A program made the translations under genes and the position numbers. Positions 13,201-26,500 of a stretch of DNA of 64,000 bases are shown one piece after another. This DNA is from Haemaphysalis longicornis (taxonomy: Eukaryota > Arthropoda > Arachnida > Ixodida > Ixodidae), in contig CM023449.1 in NCBI GenBank assembly GCA_013339765.2, positions 202,703,422 through 202,767,421 of the forward strand, written 5' to 3'. The notes beneath the pieces were generated by a model, which was not told the origin of the DNA, ran no database searches, and was given only the letters and a program-made list of their open reading frames with translations. Position 1 is the first letter of the stretch. Each line of letters opens with the position of its first letter.

Positions 13201-16200
13201 GAGGTAATTATGTTGTGAGTGTGCGGGGAAAAGGGGATACGTAATATAAACCTGGATAAAAAGAAAGCAAAGAAGTGTGGCAGGGGAACCAGAAGTACTC
13301 CAGGAGGGCGCGAATATTGCGGGTGGCATCACGATGCGCGTTTTCGTTCACATTGCCATGTAACGCCTTGACGTTAAAAACAGAGTTAGTCAATCAACCC
13401 GACAAAGCACCGGGATTGTGGCTAGAGGATAAAGACGCCTCCCGTTGGAATGCCACATGAACGAACGTTTTAACAGAAACCCTCGGCAGCCTATGATCGC
13501 TTGGACACGCCCGGGCGGCTAACCACAGCAAAATAAAACGCTCAGAAAGAGTGGGAGGACGAGGATATGGAACAAGAAGCTGCAAATTTCCCAAGTAGCC
13601 TAGTTTCAACGATTGTAATCAACTGTGCCGGGTAAGTTCGCAGTAAGTTCGCAAACAATACTATGGCTACGATCAGATACGGTTTTGTAGTTGGTGGGGC
13701 TGAACGTTCTTACTCTGTGCATACTGTTGAGCTACTGAATGGTGTTGCTTCCAACAGCTCCTCTGGCCGTCAACATCCGTGTGAAACGAGGGCTCATAAA
13801 TAATTTAGCGCGCTTGCAGATTATAGTATCCGCACCGGCTCTTTGTTCTCTACTGACGCGGAACAGGCAAACAGAATTCGATGAAAGACCTCCACATCAC
13901 ATTAACGAAGTTGTGCACATGTTCCAAGCGGGAGCACTGTAGCTCGGCACCGTCGTCGTTGCACAGATTACACAAAAACCAGAATAGAACGGCCACATCT
14001 TAACGCTCCTATTTCGTTTTTTTTTCTCCATTAAGAGACGCGGCGATAATGTATGTTACTAGCGCGGGTTTTTCCCTTTTTATCTTACTAATGCACTGTG
14101 CCTCTTTTGTTATTGAACCATTTCCTACCGATGTGTAGAATAAATGATTAAGAGTTACTACAGCGCCTTAGACGCACCATCTGAACGGTTGTGCTGTCTT
14201 CTACGGCATGGTGGCGAGGTTTGGCCATGCCTGCATTCAGGACGATGTGGGTATACCCTGTTTCACAAGTTCTGATTCCAGAGCGTCTTGTAAATATGGC
14301 CTGTTAAGTTCCCTTGCAAGGTACTTTTATACGCGCTGTGTTCATGGATTGACACCAATGTACAAGCACTGCATGCGGTTCTCCTCAGTCAGCTAGGGTG
14401 TGAATTTCCGCCCTCCTTTAGCTTCGGTAATAGGTGGCAGCACTTTCTATACTATTGCTTCGCATAACTGGCGAGCGGCAGTACTTCTTCTAATGTTTTT
14501 TCCCACAATTAGGCATAGGAATTCAAGGTTGGAAGTCGCGCTTGTAGCGATGGTAGTGCATGGCAATCAACTTTTTACAACTGGCTGCAAAATCGGTATT
14601 TTGGCAACTAAATGACCCAGATCGTTCGGGCAATGCATGATCCGACCGATAAGCCGTCCTTTTGTCAAACTCACTTAACTCATAGCACGAAACCAATAAA
14701 TAAAAGTGTATTCTTACAAGGGCCAGCGAGTCCCCAAAAGTTTTTCTGCGGTGATTTTTTAATCTTAATTTCCCGAACCTGTCAATTCCTCACTCCTAAG
14801 CTTACATAACACTCGGATTTGGAATGTTGTAAGACAGCTTTTTCGCATCGACAAAAAGCCAATTGAAGGTGAGCTCTGTCAAGAATTTCGCACAAACGCT
14901 TGCAGGCCGGAGAAAAATTTATACGCCTTGAGCATCCTGGGACGTTTTTCTATTGCACATCTGTGCTTTGTTTGCATGCCCCTGTATCTTAGTTGATTCT
15001 GTGTTCGGCTATGGCGCCTTTGTGTGTCTTCACAACAACGAACACACTCAGGCACACGTGGTTACTCCTGCGCCATTCTCTTGTTCACTTCAGATATCCC
15101 GTTATTTACCACAGTGAAGGAGTTGGGCGGAATTCTCAATGTTTATTGCTTTCTGGTTCATGCATTCCTTGTTTGCGAATTCTTATACATTGCTTGCTTC
15201 GGTGATCACGCAGCACTACTCTTTGGCGAGCATTGCGAACTATAATTTTTATGTAACAGGGAGAACTTCGTTGTGATTCTGTTTCAGCCACTTTACAGTT
15301 GAAGTTGTGCTGTTCTCTGTTTTTGGGTGCGGCGCCTTCATTTGGCTGCTTCTATATTTTAAACAGTTTGAGTGGTGCAGTCTTCCTATTTGTTTTCAAG
15401 CCCTTTCGTTGCAATTTCCTCTCACCACTGTCAAATACGTTCGTCGTGCCGCTGGGGGAATTAACTACATAGTTGCGTTTTTTCCCTAGCAGTACCTCAC
15501 CCATAGCAGGCAAAGGCACCCCAGCGAGGCTGAACAATCCAATATCCCCAGTTACTTTTCTTTTCCTTCTTCGCGGTTATGATGCAAATCACGATTCCGA
15601 AGTGAAAGTTGCACCCCATAGTTCGGCAAGATAGGCAGGGCAAATGCGGAATAACTGAAGGGGCGAAGAAAGGAGGAGTGCCCATTTCTGGCCCTCAATA
15701 CTGCGAAGTGTTTTATTATTAACAAAGATTTCGGCACAGAAAAAGCCACGAGAGCCATTCTCAAGAATTTCAAAACGAGGCGTGAATAGGAAAATAAGCT
15801 CTCGGACTCTGGATGTTTTAATCTGCGAAAGCGAAGAGATGTGAAGATTTCAAGGGTAGGGCCAGAAGGAAAAGGTGTTTTCTTGAATGTGTTCTTTGTT
15901 GTGAAGACGCAACTGTAAAGGTATTATCCGCCGATCAGCCCCCGATGATTAGAGGGCATACAAAGAAAAATGGCTGGGAGTATGTGGAACTATATGGACA
16001 TTTATAGTGGATATGACATTTGGCCTCGCAGCAATTCTTCTCAGCAAAATACCGCCTTTCGGTTGATTTTCTCTTTCTGTGAATAAAGCTTTTACATTGG
16101 TCCAAAAACGTTGCATGCAATATCAGGAGCAATGTAGTGATAGGGAGAGAAATATCTGTTGGAAAATTTTATGCCCGATGGGGTGTGGCGACTACGTGTC

Positions 16201-19200
16201 AGCTAGGACTATATTTGAATGGTTGGCAGGTGTATTTTGAAGCAAGCGCCCCTGCAAATAGAGTGGTCAGTGAATAGGACCATGCGCCACCCAGATGATT
16301 CACTCCTGTTGCTCTGCATGTAGTCCCTTTCTGCAATCGGTTTGAAAATCTGTCTGGGCCACGTACTATTTCCGTCACAGTCGACTTCCCAACCTGTTTT
16401 TGCGAGTAGGAGGGCGGGCACTAATAGTATAGAACTTATGACACACCTGAACTGTACCCCGATATCCACCTTCAGTTTACGCTCAAGTTTTGAAATGATG
16501 AATCGTGTTAGCATAAAATTACCCAAGCGATATATTGCGATTTGCAAATTGCAACGCTTCTAAAGCATATTTTTCTCAGACTCTGCCGTAAAGCATATCT
16601 TTCTCAGACTCAGGAAATAAAAACACATTTACTTGGCTACAACCCCGACGACACCTATAGAAGCATTTAAAAGTGCAAAAGGCAACCACAGCATAAATGC
16701 AGAGAACTCTTTTCCATTTTTTAAAGCAAAACGAGAGAATGGTGTTGGAAAACATGACTTGTGTTTGGCAGGAATGTGCCTGTACCGAAGAAGGAAATAA
16801 AATTTATGCAGGAGGGTGCACCTCATGTGAGCTAAGGGAGATCAGAGTACGTGTGACAAATGCTGAACACGAACACTACAGCAACACTGGGACCAATTAT
16901 GAGCGGCTGAACATAAAAAGTATTCCCAACAATCAATGTTTTATGTTAAGATTTTTGTTTTTTTCTTACCTGGCGCTTGAGAAATATTCGGTGCTGTTCC
17001 GCCTCCCTGGGTATGTATCCTATTTTTGTGCTGTCTCTTGTTGAAAACCTAATCAGCTAACTGTTTCCAATGTTAACATGAATTAACTGTACGAGAAGAA
17101 AACTTCTTTCCTGAGTACCTTTTGCCAGAAAAATATCAAATTTAAGCTTGCACTGAATTTTATTTTCAAAAGACGAAGCAGGTCTTATCAGCACGTTTGA
17201 AATGCCTCTCAGCAGGCTCCAAATTTGGCTTGATAAGATAAGCCACGATTTATCAACCTGCATAAAACCGAAACAAACGCAATTAAGAGAACGTCGTCTT
17301 TTCCTAATGAATGTCACCTATTTGCGTAGTCATGTGTACCTGTAGGAGTTGCAAATGACATAACGAACGACGAGACACACTAGCGTCAGTCGTCATTGGT
17401 AAGCACTTGGGGTAGAAAAGGAACGCCGCATTACCAACTCTTCAAAGAGGGCCGTCAGAGTGTCTGGACATTTCGGGAAGGGGCCAGGGGTCGGGAGTAC
17501 CATAAAATATAAAGACGATAGTCTTTCTTGGGCTACTGAAAAACCAGACATTTTGGTCGGTATGTATGTGTGTTTGGCTGTCTGTCTGTCTGTGACTCGA
17601 TTCAGCCAACTGGCCAAAGTAAAACAAGGCCTGCGCAATAGTCTTATATAGTCATAGTGAAATCTCCCCGTCTAAGTCCAGTGTAATGTTCACACTTGTC
17701 AGCACTGTTGAAGAAGAACAAGGCATCACGCAAATATAATACAACAAATTAATGCAGAAGTGATATTTGCAGTCTTGCTTTATACAAAATCATACATGCT
17801 TGAATTTTCCGAAATTAAATACTTCATCCACTACAGAAAAAAATACACTCCGCCGTCGCCTGCTGCCGCCCGCGCCATTATAGCTTCTGGCGCCATATTA
17901 AGCAACCAACCGGCAACAGTTACGACAGGTTCAAATAGATAAATTCCATGTTCCGCTTAGAACACACGGGGGTAGGGCAGTGAGGTTCTATCAACGTTGA
18001 AGTAGGGCGCATTGATTCACGCGCACCTCCGCCGTACGGCAGCGTTCGAATCGAGACACCCGGCCTGGAGCAGTGGAACGCGGTAAATTTAAAATGATGT
18101 AAGCAAACCTTTGGTGTCTTTACGTTAAGAGGAGCGCGACTCAATTGTAACAACATGAAAGGTGAGCTGGAAAGCGAAGGGAGCACTTACTTGGCTACAG
18201 TCGATAAAGACAATCGTCTTTTGTCCACATTTGCAACGAAAGGAGCAGATACTCGGCCACTTTTTTGCCTTATCGTGTTTCTGTGGAGGACTCAATGGGA
18301 AGACAGCGATTAAACCCCCTCAGCCTTTATTGTCCTGTACAGGGTGGGCAGTTTCGTGGACATGCCATCAAAGTTAGACGAATTTATTGGTATTCACGTT
18401 ATATGTAGCAAACATGGCACACCCACGGAACGTTGCGGCAAAATACGTCCTTATGATTTGTAGCGGGTATATTTCTGTGACCCCAAACATTTTTAGATAC
18501 GTAACAATATGATAGCAACGTTATGTTTTATTACACGGCGCAAATTCATTGAGTACGCTGGCAAAGAAGCAAGTTACTTTTTATAGGTGAATTCGCCGGC
18601 TCTGGAAAATGTGAGCGTTTTCCAGATCACTATAGAAGCTGTCCTTTGTTTCGTCTTGTTATGGCGCCTTTGATTAGAAGAAAGTCGTTCAGAGTACTCG
18701 GGGAACAAACCTTCTGCGAAGAGGTGAAGGCAAGTCGAAGACAGTCTTGACGTCCTGGGTGCGCCATTATCGCCACGTCAATGTCCCGGAAAGCTCCCTT
18801 GCGGAGGAGCATGGCCTTCCCAGCTTCGCTTTCCTCTGCAGGCGTCCCCATTATTACAATCTGTGGAAATAGAGAAGACAGGTGGGAGTGCGCCTTCCAA
18901 CTTTCACTTTGCTCTAGTATCTCTACACAATAAAGACACTTTAAAATAAAACTTCGTGCACGGTACTGAAGTCTGCTCATGTGATTTGAAAACGAAAACC
19001 CGACGACACTCACGAACAACTTTTTTAATGGTTCGTAGTAATTGTATCCCGCTGTACGGTTTTGTTTCTTTGCCATTTGGCGCAAATCCCTTCGAACGGT
19101 TTTTTCACAATGCGTGCGCCTTTCTTCGTTTTCGTTTATTCGTCTTTACGTGCTGAGGATGTCAGAAAGCAGACCGGCACGCACTACCGCTCATTTAGAA

Positions 19201-22200
19201 TCATGGTTCCGCGTAATTGGTAAGCACCTGTTCTGCTCACGTGCAATCACGTTAAGGTGTAAAGCTGCACCCACTGTTATACAACATCATCATCATCACC
19301 AGCCTATCTACACCCACTGCAGGGCAAAGGCCTCTCCCATTATTCTCCAATTACCTCGGTCCTGTGCCAACTGTGACCAATTTATCCCCGCAAACTTCTT
19401 GATCTCATCTGCCCATCTAACTTTCTGCCGCCCCCTGCAACGCTTGCCTTCTCTAGGGATCCACTCTGTTACCCTTAATGACCAGCGGTTATCTTGCCTT
19501 CGCATTACATGCCCTGCCCACGTCCATTTCTTCTTCTTAATTTCTACTAATATGTCTTTAACACCAGTTTGCTCTCTGACCCACTCCGCTCTCTTCTTGT
19601 CCCTTAATGTTACACCTATCATTTTCCGCTCCATTGCCCGCTGAGTCGTTCTCAATTTAAGTTGAACCCTCTTAGTGAGCCTCCAAGTTTCTGCCCCGTA
19701 GGTGAGTACCGGTAAGATGCAGCTGTCATACACTTTCTTCTTCAGCGACAATGGTAGGCTGCTATTCATTATCTGAGAATGTCTGCCATATGCACCCCAC
19801 CCCATTCTGATGTTATACAACATATACGTATCCAATTCAGAGTTTTGTGATTTTTTTACTGAGCGGGCACACAGCCCCTCAAATCTCCCGATTGCCGTCC
19901 AATATTTCAAGAGCGTATGTTACGCAAGGAAAAAAATACCGACAACTTTTTTCTGCGCTGGCCAGTTGCCGATATAGTACAGATGGTAGAACCCAAGGCT
20001 GCTGCTGTGCAGACCGGAGTTTAAATTCCATTGAACCCCAATATCGCTATCTTTGACTATTTACAACAACTTCAATTATCTTGACCGGACACCAACAACA
20101 GCGGATTTTTCTCACAGAATGAGACACTACGGGTACTATCCTAAAACAGCTATGAAGGTAGTCCGAAACGCACGAAGCTTATCAAAATATCGTAAGGTTT
20201 CAAGCAGGGAGGGCGTGAGGCACAGGGATTCTGTATTTTCAAAATATTACTGCCATATCGAGGGGGTAGTTTAGAAACCTTCAATGGGAAAAGTTAAAAA
20301 CACTAGGGAATTGCGATTTCGGGCATAAAGAACAATCAATTTTGTTGCTTCGAGCAGTTTTTTTAGCACCTGTGCAAAATATTTCTTGTACAGTTTGAGG
20401 GGAGGTTCGTTCGCGACTTTATGTAGTTCATGCTGAAAACGAGAATTCAGGTAAGGAATGCGGAAAATTTGACACTTAGCTTAGGTAATGAAACGCTGGA
20501 AGAGCTGTAGAATATAACTCAGCACTCTTAAATAATGATGAATAATAACCTTTCTTTACGGAAGTGAATTATATGCATTCAGTGCCTACTGCGTTTCCTA
20601 ATTCATTGGGAATAAAAGTGGCCGCCTCATTCAAAGGTAACCACGCATAGGGATAAAAAAGCGCGTTTTGAATCGGCAACATCAGCCTTGAAAAGACGTC
20701 ATTGTTACGTGTAAGGGGAGAAGAAGACTCGAGCTGTCATAAAAAAATGGTGGACAAGCAGGGTAACAGAATCAGGCAAAGAAAATAACTTGTTAAAGTG
20801 TGAAGTAAGAAAATTTTAGGGGTAAAATTGTCTCAGGCGTTCTTAAACAGCACCGGGTTAGGTCCGTAGATGTGCCTGTGATTCGAAAATGACACGAACA
20901 ATTTCTGTAGTTCGTGTGTATTTTCGCGTGTGGTACTGTCGTCTTGTCGTGTTCTTGGTTGTCGTGATTGTGATGTTCTGTCGTGTGTCATATTCCTGTC
21001 CTGATGCTGACGTTACCGTCATGCCGAATTCCTGTCTTGTCATGATCCTGATGTTGCATCAGTACTTGCACATGGTTTGAATGTTATTGCCAATTGTGAA
21101 GAGTAGCGTAAAAGGAAGTTTTGTTGTTACTACAGGAATGTTTGTCCTTGAGAAAATTCAGTTCGTCGTTACGACAGCAATGTGTGTCGTAACAACAGAT
21201 TGCTTTGCAGTAGCATCAGGACCTGTGTTGTCACAACAGAGTTTGTCGTATAACAGGAAATCTTCTTACGTTTTTGCAAACGTGGTGGCCTGCGGCTCCG
21301 TCAAGCTGTTTTTCCTCTGCCTTTTCCGCAGGCCTCTAGCATCATGCCCCCTCTGATGCCAAAATAAGATTTTATTCTATTTTAATGCAAACATAATGAG
21401 CATATGACGAAGTGTACAGGCTCTCTTCAACGTGTGGCTTCTGTCTTCAAAGGCTCCCTTCAGTAACTTACGATTTGTTACGGAATTGTCAATTTGTTAT
21501 GTATACGGCCATGAAGATTCCTTAACCACTGCTTTAAGGCTAACTTCACGTATGCTTGTTTTGTTGTCTTCTGTAACGCGCACTAAGCAGCGGCTTAATT
21601 TTACCGCAGTACCTTTGCAGTTTGTGAACAGCAAACCACTTTTTGGCTTTTCGGTCGTATCCTCTTGTTGCCTATCTTCTTGTACAGTCTTGAGATAGGT
21701 CTTAATGAATCATTCAATGAATTTGTCAATCAATTGTCCTTGCAAGTACCTGCTTCGCGTGAGTTGTGCCAAAGAAAGCGTGGGATAGACCATTTTGTCT
21801 TCCGGAATAAATACCTTGCCACGAATGGCGGGATTCAGTTTCATAGCTGCCATAACTGCCAGAGCGGCGCCCACGGAGCTCTCAGCAATGAGGTTGTGGC
21901 CACAGCCATGTCCAAGCTTTGGTAAGGCGTCATACTCCGCCATGATGGCCACAGTGGGTCCTGCAATTGTAGCAAAGAAATGAAATTATAGTAATAGAGA
22001 TACGGCATAGACGCAAATATGTCAGGATTCGTAAGGTCGCTCGTCAAGGCGGAAAACCAGAACATCCCACTCGTAAACGGCATTATAATCCTCGCCGTAC
22101 GAGTGCAATATAATGGTCACAACAAAATGAGAATCCTTTATTTAGCAAACAGCACTCAGCTCACCGTGACTCATCTCCAGGTTGGTAAAATACAATGCAG

Positions 22201-23528
22201 TTATGAAGGAAGACACGTTTCTATGGCTGGTACAAACCTTTCTAAATAAGTAAAATCACATACTGCATACCTTTCCTACAAAGAAGAAATGACGAGAAAA
22301 TCAATATTAACCGCCTAACAAAACGGTTTTAAACAAGCAAAAAGTTTACCAGTTACCAAGGCCAACGAAAGTTTCGAAGCATTAGGCCTGAGCAACTAGA
22401 TCGGAGACCCAATTGAAGCGCAACACACAGCCCATTCGAACACCTGTCTAAAACAAAAACTGGGGGACATTAGGAATTTACTCGGAATCTAAAGCGGAAG
22501 TTCCGTCCAAAACGAAGTTGACCTCCCACACGAATGGAGAAAAGATACTCGCAACCCGCCACTACCAAAAGATATGCACCCAGAGCTAAACATGTAAAGA
22601 GGCGATCTAGTGCAGGGGCACTAGGCAAATGTTTCTGACACCATTATGTGCCACGGAAGGTTATCTTTGTAGAGGAAGCCTACTACAACCGTGGCGGCTC
22701 TTGCCTATACGCCATGGCAGCTCCAGTCACCAACAATGACACAGTACAGTGGCGCCAGCATCCACACCTCCCAACAGACCTCACTCAGAGTGAGGAGGTG
22801 CCCCTAGCCTTTGCTTAAATTCTACATTAGCGACCACAATCATAAGCAACTCGAAGTATGCCATACTTAACTTAGCAAAAAGCAGGATCTTTCCGGTAGC
22901 TGCATCGCCGCTTGAGAAGACCGTCAACCAACCAAATCCACTTTTTATGGATTTGGGCACACTGCGGTCTATCGGGGATTGAATTGACCCCCGGAACCAC
23001 TCGAGCTCTTGCTAACCACGCCGTGTCACGACGGCTCCACTACCATGACCATCCTCCTCAGACCAAACATCGCAGGCAGGCCATGAAAAGCGCACATAAT
23101 GAGTTCACAGGACAGCCTAGTTACATTCAAGGAAATTAAAATCACGACAAGTTTTCCAGATGCAAATATCCAACGGCCGGCCACTCCATTAACACAAAAC
23201 AGGCAGTCACATGGCGACGGGTATAGATACACACTTTTCCAAGCCCTCTGTGTCGCACGTTTGGCTATCCAGACAATTACTTAAACCCCGGAACTCTGTG
23301 TAACAGCAGAGCAGCCCTGGAGCGCATGTTATTATTCTGAAATGAGCTCGGAAAAAGTGCAACCAACCATCATAGAAATTCATCTATCGATACGCTTACA
23401 AGATACAATATTAGGACTATAGAACAACGGACCGATTTGTGTTCAGGTCCACACTGGAGCCACAACTCAAAGCACTTCGGATTTCTCGCTGACGGCTGAC
23501 GGGGATGTTTACCTCTAAAACTGTCTCT

Positions 23529-23571
<43 letters not shown>

Positions 23572-26500
23572 GATTTATTATAGTTAAAACAGATTAATTT
23601 GGAGACAGAAAGAAAGTAGCGAAAAAATGCCCGTCGGGTGTGATCCGAGCCCATGACCTTTAGAATACGCGTCCGTTGCGATGACCACTACACTGCCGGC
23701 GGAGCAGTTGCCATCTCCACTTTCTCGGTTATTCAGGTTGAGGTATTTCTTTCCTTCGCTTGGGGGTGGTAGCCAGCGCGACTCGGACTCCTCGGGGTGA
23801 AGGGGACCTTCTTTTTAACCCCCGGTCGTGACTCGCCTATCTACGACATGTCGAGATTCGTCAACCAGCATTGAACCCTCCCAATTAAGCTATCAATGGC
23901 ACCCAGACTGATTGAAAGGAGATCCTCGCTATGCATGCAGTGAATCAGAGTGGGAATAGGGGGGCTCGTTGAATTAAGTCAAAAATTATGGTTGGCAGTC
24001 ATGAATGCCAAGGAAAGCAAGGAGAGAATGCGGCAGGTCACTTATTAGCATTAAAACTGATGGAGAATTTTGAAAGACAGAAAGAAAGTGGCGAAAAAAA
24101 TGCCCGCTGCGTGGGATCCATACCCAGCACCTCCAAAATAAGCATCTGGTGCAATGAACAAAAATCTACCTGCGGGAAGGTTCTCCCGTCGACTTTCTCG
24201 GGGATTTATATTTGGGTATGTGTTCCCGGCGCTTGGCGGTGGTAGCCAGTGCCACTCGAACTACTCGGGGTGAAGGGGACCTCCTTTTAAACCACCGGGC
24301 CGTGACTCGAGCGTCTACGACATGTCGAGAGTGGTCGACCAGCGTTGAACCCTTAAGCTACCTATGGCACCAAGACTGCCAACACCGAGACCCTCACTAT
24401 GCATGTTGCGAATCAGAATGGGAAATGAGGGGATGGTCGAATTAAGACCGAAATAAGGGTTGGCCATCAACAATGCCAAGGAAAGCAAGGCGTTAATTAG
24501 CGTTAACGTTATTAGCGTTTATTAGCGTTAAAACAGATGAATTTTGCAAAACAAAGAAAATGTATTTAAATATTTTTCATCTGCGACGGCTGTTGGGCGC
24601 TGTACGCACAGCATTAGCCGTAGATTCACTCCACCAGCGCTAAGAGTTCTGAAAACGCGTAAACACAAATTATAGAACTTTTCTAGCGTTGTGAATAGGA
24701 AAGCAAAAAAACATTTCGCTCCAATCCACTCTCCGAACGTGGTTGGACTGAGAAGCTCTAAACGACACCCACAACGATTACCCACGTGGGATTACCTGAA
24801 TTCACACAGGTGGCATCCGCTCACTGCTACCACCCATCATGGTCTTCGCCTCCCTGTCTCACTTCGCGTTTGATGAATTGCAAGAATGTTTATCCAGTGC
24901 TATTAAAATTTCCCGCCTTCGCAGTGCTCGCGCGCCCCCATATCTGAACAGCGCTAGCGGGAGCTCTGTCTTTTTTTGCTTGTTTTCAGTTCTCACGTGC
25001 CTGCGCCTCACTGCGCAGTTTGCAACGCGCTGTTTCTGGCGGCCACTTATGCCGTTTTTCCAAGGATGAGAAGGAGAGCGACACCGCGTCTGTGGCGTAA
25101 TCCCTCGCACTGCTTCTTCGTCTTGTTTCATGCATCGCCGCTAAAGTAGACTGCCTAGAACATACTGGCTAGAATATACTGGCTAGTGTGTCAAGCAGAG
25201 CGCTTCGCTGTGGGAGAGCATGGCGCCGTCTTCAATGAAAGCCCACCCATGCCGCCAGATGGCGCCGCTTGGCGGGAGGGTGCTGCCTCAGCAGACAATG
25301 CAGTTTTTTCGCTTCGGAACGCGGAAAGGTGTCCTTGTGCGTGCGCGATTAAAGTGCACTTATTTTTTCTTCGCCGAGATGCACCGTTTAGTGTTCTGCA
25401 ATGCAAGCCATTCCGTCAGCCCCTCCCAGCAGTTTCGGGCTGATATTGCACCGGTTCTGACGTCGCGCCAAAGAATGCGTGCTGTGCCAAATCACCAGCT
25501 GTGTTCAGGATGTTGTTTCCCAAGGCTCTCGCTAAAACCGCTTTGTGTAACTGTAAAACAAGCTCGCAATTTCAAAATGACGGTTCAAATCGACCACATG
25601 CTAATTACGCGCTGTACATCCCTCCGTCTTTCGTCCCGTTGTTTTGCGCGCTGTGTGTGTTTCTTTGAAAGAGACCGCTGAGTAATAGAACGATGTTTTT
25701 TTTGACAAATCTTTTTGCTGAATGCTGGAAAGGATGCTTCAGGAACGCACCCTTCTTACAGAACCATGATTTTCACGAGAAGTGCTTTCTATTTACGAAG
25801 ACCGCTGGGGAGTAAGTCTGTGCTTTTTTCAAGCACCAATGCTTGGGAACAAAATATGCTTCTTAAGAGTCGATGAAATTAACTGACTCAGTTCACCTAC
25901 TGTGTCAGAAAATAAAGATAGCTGAAGAGCACTACTAAGAACGCCTATACTGTTAAAACAGGGCTAGAAGACAACTTCGAAAGCATGGGATGTGCGAAAC
26001 CCGATAGTTTTCCTGAACTTCATACACGCTTTTAGCGCAAGGAACGTTCCCTAATTATGCCGCTCTGAGTCTAAGACTCAAAATAGACCCCGAAATCTGT
26101 CATCAGCTCTCTCCATAACAGATGGGGTCTGCTAAACGAAAGCAAAAATGCAGCAGTGCTCCTGCCGAGGTTGCGAAGGCAGCTCGGCTCCCACCCTCCC
26201 GCCCGGCAGCGCCCCTTGCGGCGGCCGCCGGCTTTCATCGCTCGCGGTCCGGGAGTCCGCAGTCGGCAACACTAGTCAGTATATTCCAGGCACTATAGCC
26301 AGAGAGAGCCATTCCCCTAACTAGACGCTCAATCCATGCAACCGTCCAATCCTCCTTCTACACGTCTGGGCATAGCTTAATCGGCAGGACGAGAGGCAGT
26401 GCAAGGCAGAGTTCTTGGATATAGACAGTTGTGAAACTCCCCATAGGCCCCATGTATCGAAAGCCGGTCTTCGGATGCCCCCCTGCGCCGGGGCAAGCAC

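Larger units (their letters stand above)
18861..21814 (-). other. Intron 2 of the M20 gene (2954 bp)
   Basis: The donor is AAG|GTATTT and the acceptor CCACAG, in phase 0. It contains an RTE-type LINE insertion with a target-site duplication (19275-19823) and a degenerate ~20-bp repeat (21121-21257). Around 19970-20040 there is a weak tRNA-like string (ggtagaac ... gtttaaattcc) that could be another old SINE head; support is thin. Confidence 0.75.

Noticed and set aside
19042..19644. 200-codon plus-strand ORF
   Set aside because: It is the antisense of the RTE coding sequence (19288-19810), whose minus-strand frame carries the recognisable motifs.
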